Shown piece after piece: positions 62,871 through 64,000 of a stretch of 64,000 nucleotides of DNA. The DNA comes from an uncultured Albidovulum sp. (lineage in GTDB: Bacteria > Pseudomonadota > Alphaproteobacteria > Rhodobacterales > Rhodobacteraceae), in NCBI GenBank assembly GCA_913064775.1, contig CAJYAD010000017.1, forward strand, positions 1 to 64,000. The letters run 5' to 3'. Positions within the stretch are counted from its first letter, which is position 1. The number at the start of each line of letters is the position of its first letter. A program made the translations under genes and the position numbers. Under the pieces are notes generated by a model, which had not been told where the DNA came from, ran no database searches, and saw nothing but the letters and a program-made list of their open reading frames with translations.

Positions 62871-63674
62871 TCAGGCAATAAGCGGTTGTGCAAGGATCCA
62901 CAGGCCAAAGCCGAACAGCCCCGCGCCCAGGGCTTTCGAGATCACCGCGCTGCGGGGCATGACCTTTTCGGCCAGGACATAGGCCGTGATTGCAACGATC
63001 CAGGCGGTATTCATCACGCCGACGGCGAACAGGACACCCATCAGCGCCCAGCAACAGCCGACGCAATAGGCGCCATGGCTCAGCCCCATGCGCAGCGCGC
63101 CGCGCGGGCCGTCCTGCCAGCGGGTCAGCAGAAAGCTCATCGGTGACTGGCAAAGCCGCAGGCACGACTGCTTCAACGGGCTGAACTGATAAAGACCCGC
63201 GCCGATCAGCAGGGCGCCCGAGACCGGCGCCGCCGATGTCATCACCATCGGCGACATCAGCGCAAGACCGGTCAGGACCGCCTGCAGCCCGGCGGCGCCG
63301 AGGCTGAACACCATCCAGACGATCACATATCCGGCCGAAAAGGCCGCGACCGGACGCCAGCCGGAGCCCGTCGCCCGGTCGCCCGCCTGCATCCGCGCAT
63401 AGGCGACGATCATCGGTGCGGCGGTCGGCAGCATCATCGCGGCCATCATGACCGCCCACATCACGAAAAGACCCAGCACCATCCCCGGCGAAATCAGATG
63501 CGGCGCAATCATCATCGACGCCATGCCGGGGATACGGGACATGTCGCCGATCATCAGACCGAGCCAGCCCCAGGAGCCGAGCATCACCAGGCCAGGTGCC
63601 GCGATCAACAGCAACAGCCGGGCCAGCCGCAGGCGGTCAGGCCGCCCCGGCAGCGCCCCGGCGGTTCGCGTCAT
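62871..63674 (-). CDS. DUF2182-family metal-binding membrane protein
   Basis: A 267-residue membrane protein with about seven helices, including MWAVMMAAMMLPTAAPMIVAYARM, a methionine-rich stretch, and GLSHGAYCVGCCWALM with His and three Cys. The family is annotated as predicted metal-binding membrane proteins; the metal and role are unknown. The start overlaps the stop of the DUF1326 gene (ATGA), and these two families are often adjacent. Confidence 0.82.
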   Translation of the reverse strand: MTRTAGALPGRPDRLRLARLLLLIAAPGLVMLGSWGWLGLMIGDMSRIPGMASMMIAPHLISPGMVLGLFVMWAVMMAAMMLPTAAPMIVAYARMQAGDRATGSGWRPVAAFSAGYVIVWMVFSLGAAGLQAVLTGLALMSPMVMTSAAPVSGALLIGAGLYQFSPLKQSCLRLCQSPMSFLLTRWQDGPRGALRMGLSHGAYCVGCCWALMGVLFAVGVMNTAWIVAITAYVLAEKVMPRSAVISKALGAGLFGFGLWILAQPLIA

Positions 63675-64000
63675 GGCCGGTCCGAATAGGCGAAGGGCGA
63701 AAAGACGCCGGTCTTGTCGGTAAGCGACCACGACATGCCATGATCCGAATAGGTCAGATGGCTGCTTTTCGCCACGGTCCCCGGAAAGCCGGGCGCGATG
63801 CACAGCGGATGACCCTGCACCGTGACCGGCCCGTCACCCTGACCAACGATCGGCTCGATCTCGACCTCGGCGATTTTTGGGATTTCCAGCCGGTGCCGGC
63901 CACCCTCGACCGTGAACTTGATCGGCACGGTCCGCACCCCGGCAATGGCCCCGATATGGCCCGCCAGCCGCGCCGGGTGGCCGCCCGCCTGACCGCCGAA
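63671..64000 (-). CDS. DUF1326-family protein (partial, N-terminus outside window)
   Basis: The last 109 residues of a cytoplasmic protein. PLCIAPGFPGTVAKSSHLTYSDHG and the upstream RHLEIP-like stretch (RHRLEIPKIAEVEIEP) are typical of DUF1326. Function unknown. It is co-translated with the DUF2182 membrane protein, which suggests a two-part system. The gene runs off the right edge. Confidence 0.75.
   Translation of the reverse strand, partial: FGGQAGGHPARLAGHIGAIAGVRTVPIKFTVEGGRHRLEIPKIAEVEIEPIVGQGDGPVTVQGHPLCIAPGFPGTVAKSSHLTYSDHGMSWSLTDKTGVFSPFAYSDRP

Overview
The window is GC-rich, tightly packed DNA that reads as the chromosome (or a large replicon) of a Rhodobacterales alphaproteobacterium, most like Paracoccus and its relatives. 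The pointers are the gene order narR / narK-narG-narH-narJ-narI with a single-chain double-length NarK, an FNR-family regulator without cluster cysteines, FNR boxes of the TTGAT/C-N4-ATCAA type, and the ehu/eut ectoine locus. No rRNA, tRNA, CRISPR or prophage was seen.

Layout. 1-5.6 kb: ectoine/hydroxyectoine uptake and breakdown (eutB partial, ehuA-D-C-B, divergent eutD/doeA and a GntR regulator). 5.6-11.2 kb: an accessory stretch with transposase remnants, two EamA permeases, two secreted proteins of unknown function and an FrnE-like DsbA protein. 11.3-15.6 kb: phosphonate-type ABC importer phnC-D-E-E with a PhnF-like regulator. 15.7-19.7 kb: a second importer (fused permease, binding protein, divergent ATPase) whose shared promoter region carries two Pho-box-like 7-4-7 repeats. 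19.8-25.6 kb: ribose-type sugar ABC importer plus an SMP-30 lactonase. 25.9-27.8 kb: ClC chloride channel with a MarR regulator.

28-48.5 kb is an anaerobic-respiration block. It holds a TauE exporter, a lone H-protein-like lipoyl carrier, hemerythrin and thioredoxin-like proteins, a TehA-type channel, ubiX-ubiD, ubiT-ubiU-ubiV (oxygen-independent ubiquinone synthesis), moeA (molybdenum cofactor), a PpiC isomerase, narGHJI (membrane nitrate reductase), the fused nitrate/nitrite transporter and NarR. FNR-type boxes lie in three divergent intergenic gaps (29.8, 33.4 and 47.5 kb). Together these supply the quinone, cofactor, enzyme, transport and control needed for nitrate respiration without oxygen.

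48.5-49.7 kb holds an AT-rich gap and a decayed IS21 element. 49.7-54.5 kb is a cobalamin-related locus (cobT, bluB under a cobalamin riboswitch, and a convergent tcuA/tcuB or split cobZ-like pair). 54.7-58.3 kb is a mercury resistance locus (merR divergent from merT-P-F-A-C). 58.5-62 kb is the nadA-nadB-nadC operon for de novo NAD. The right end has a DUF1003 membrane protein and a DUF2182/DUF1326 pair that runs off the window. Many binding-protein genes are followed by a strong hairpin before the rest of their operon, and several operators are clear enough to name the likely regulator class.
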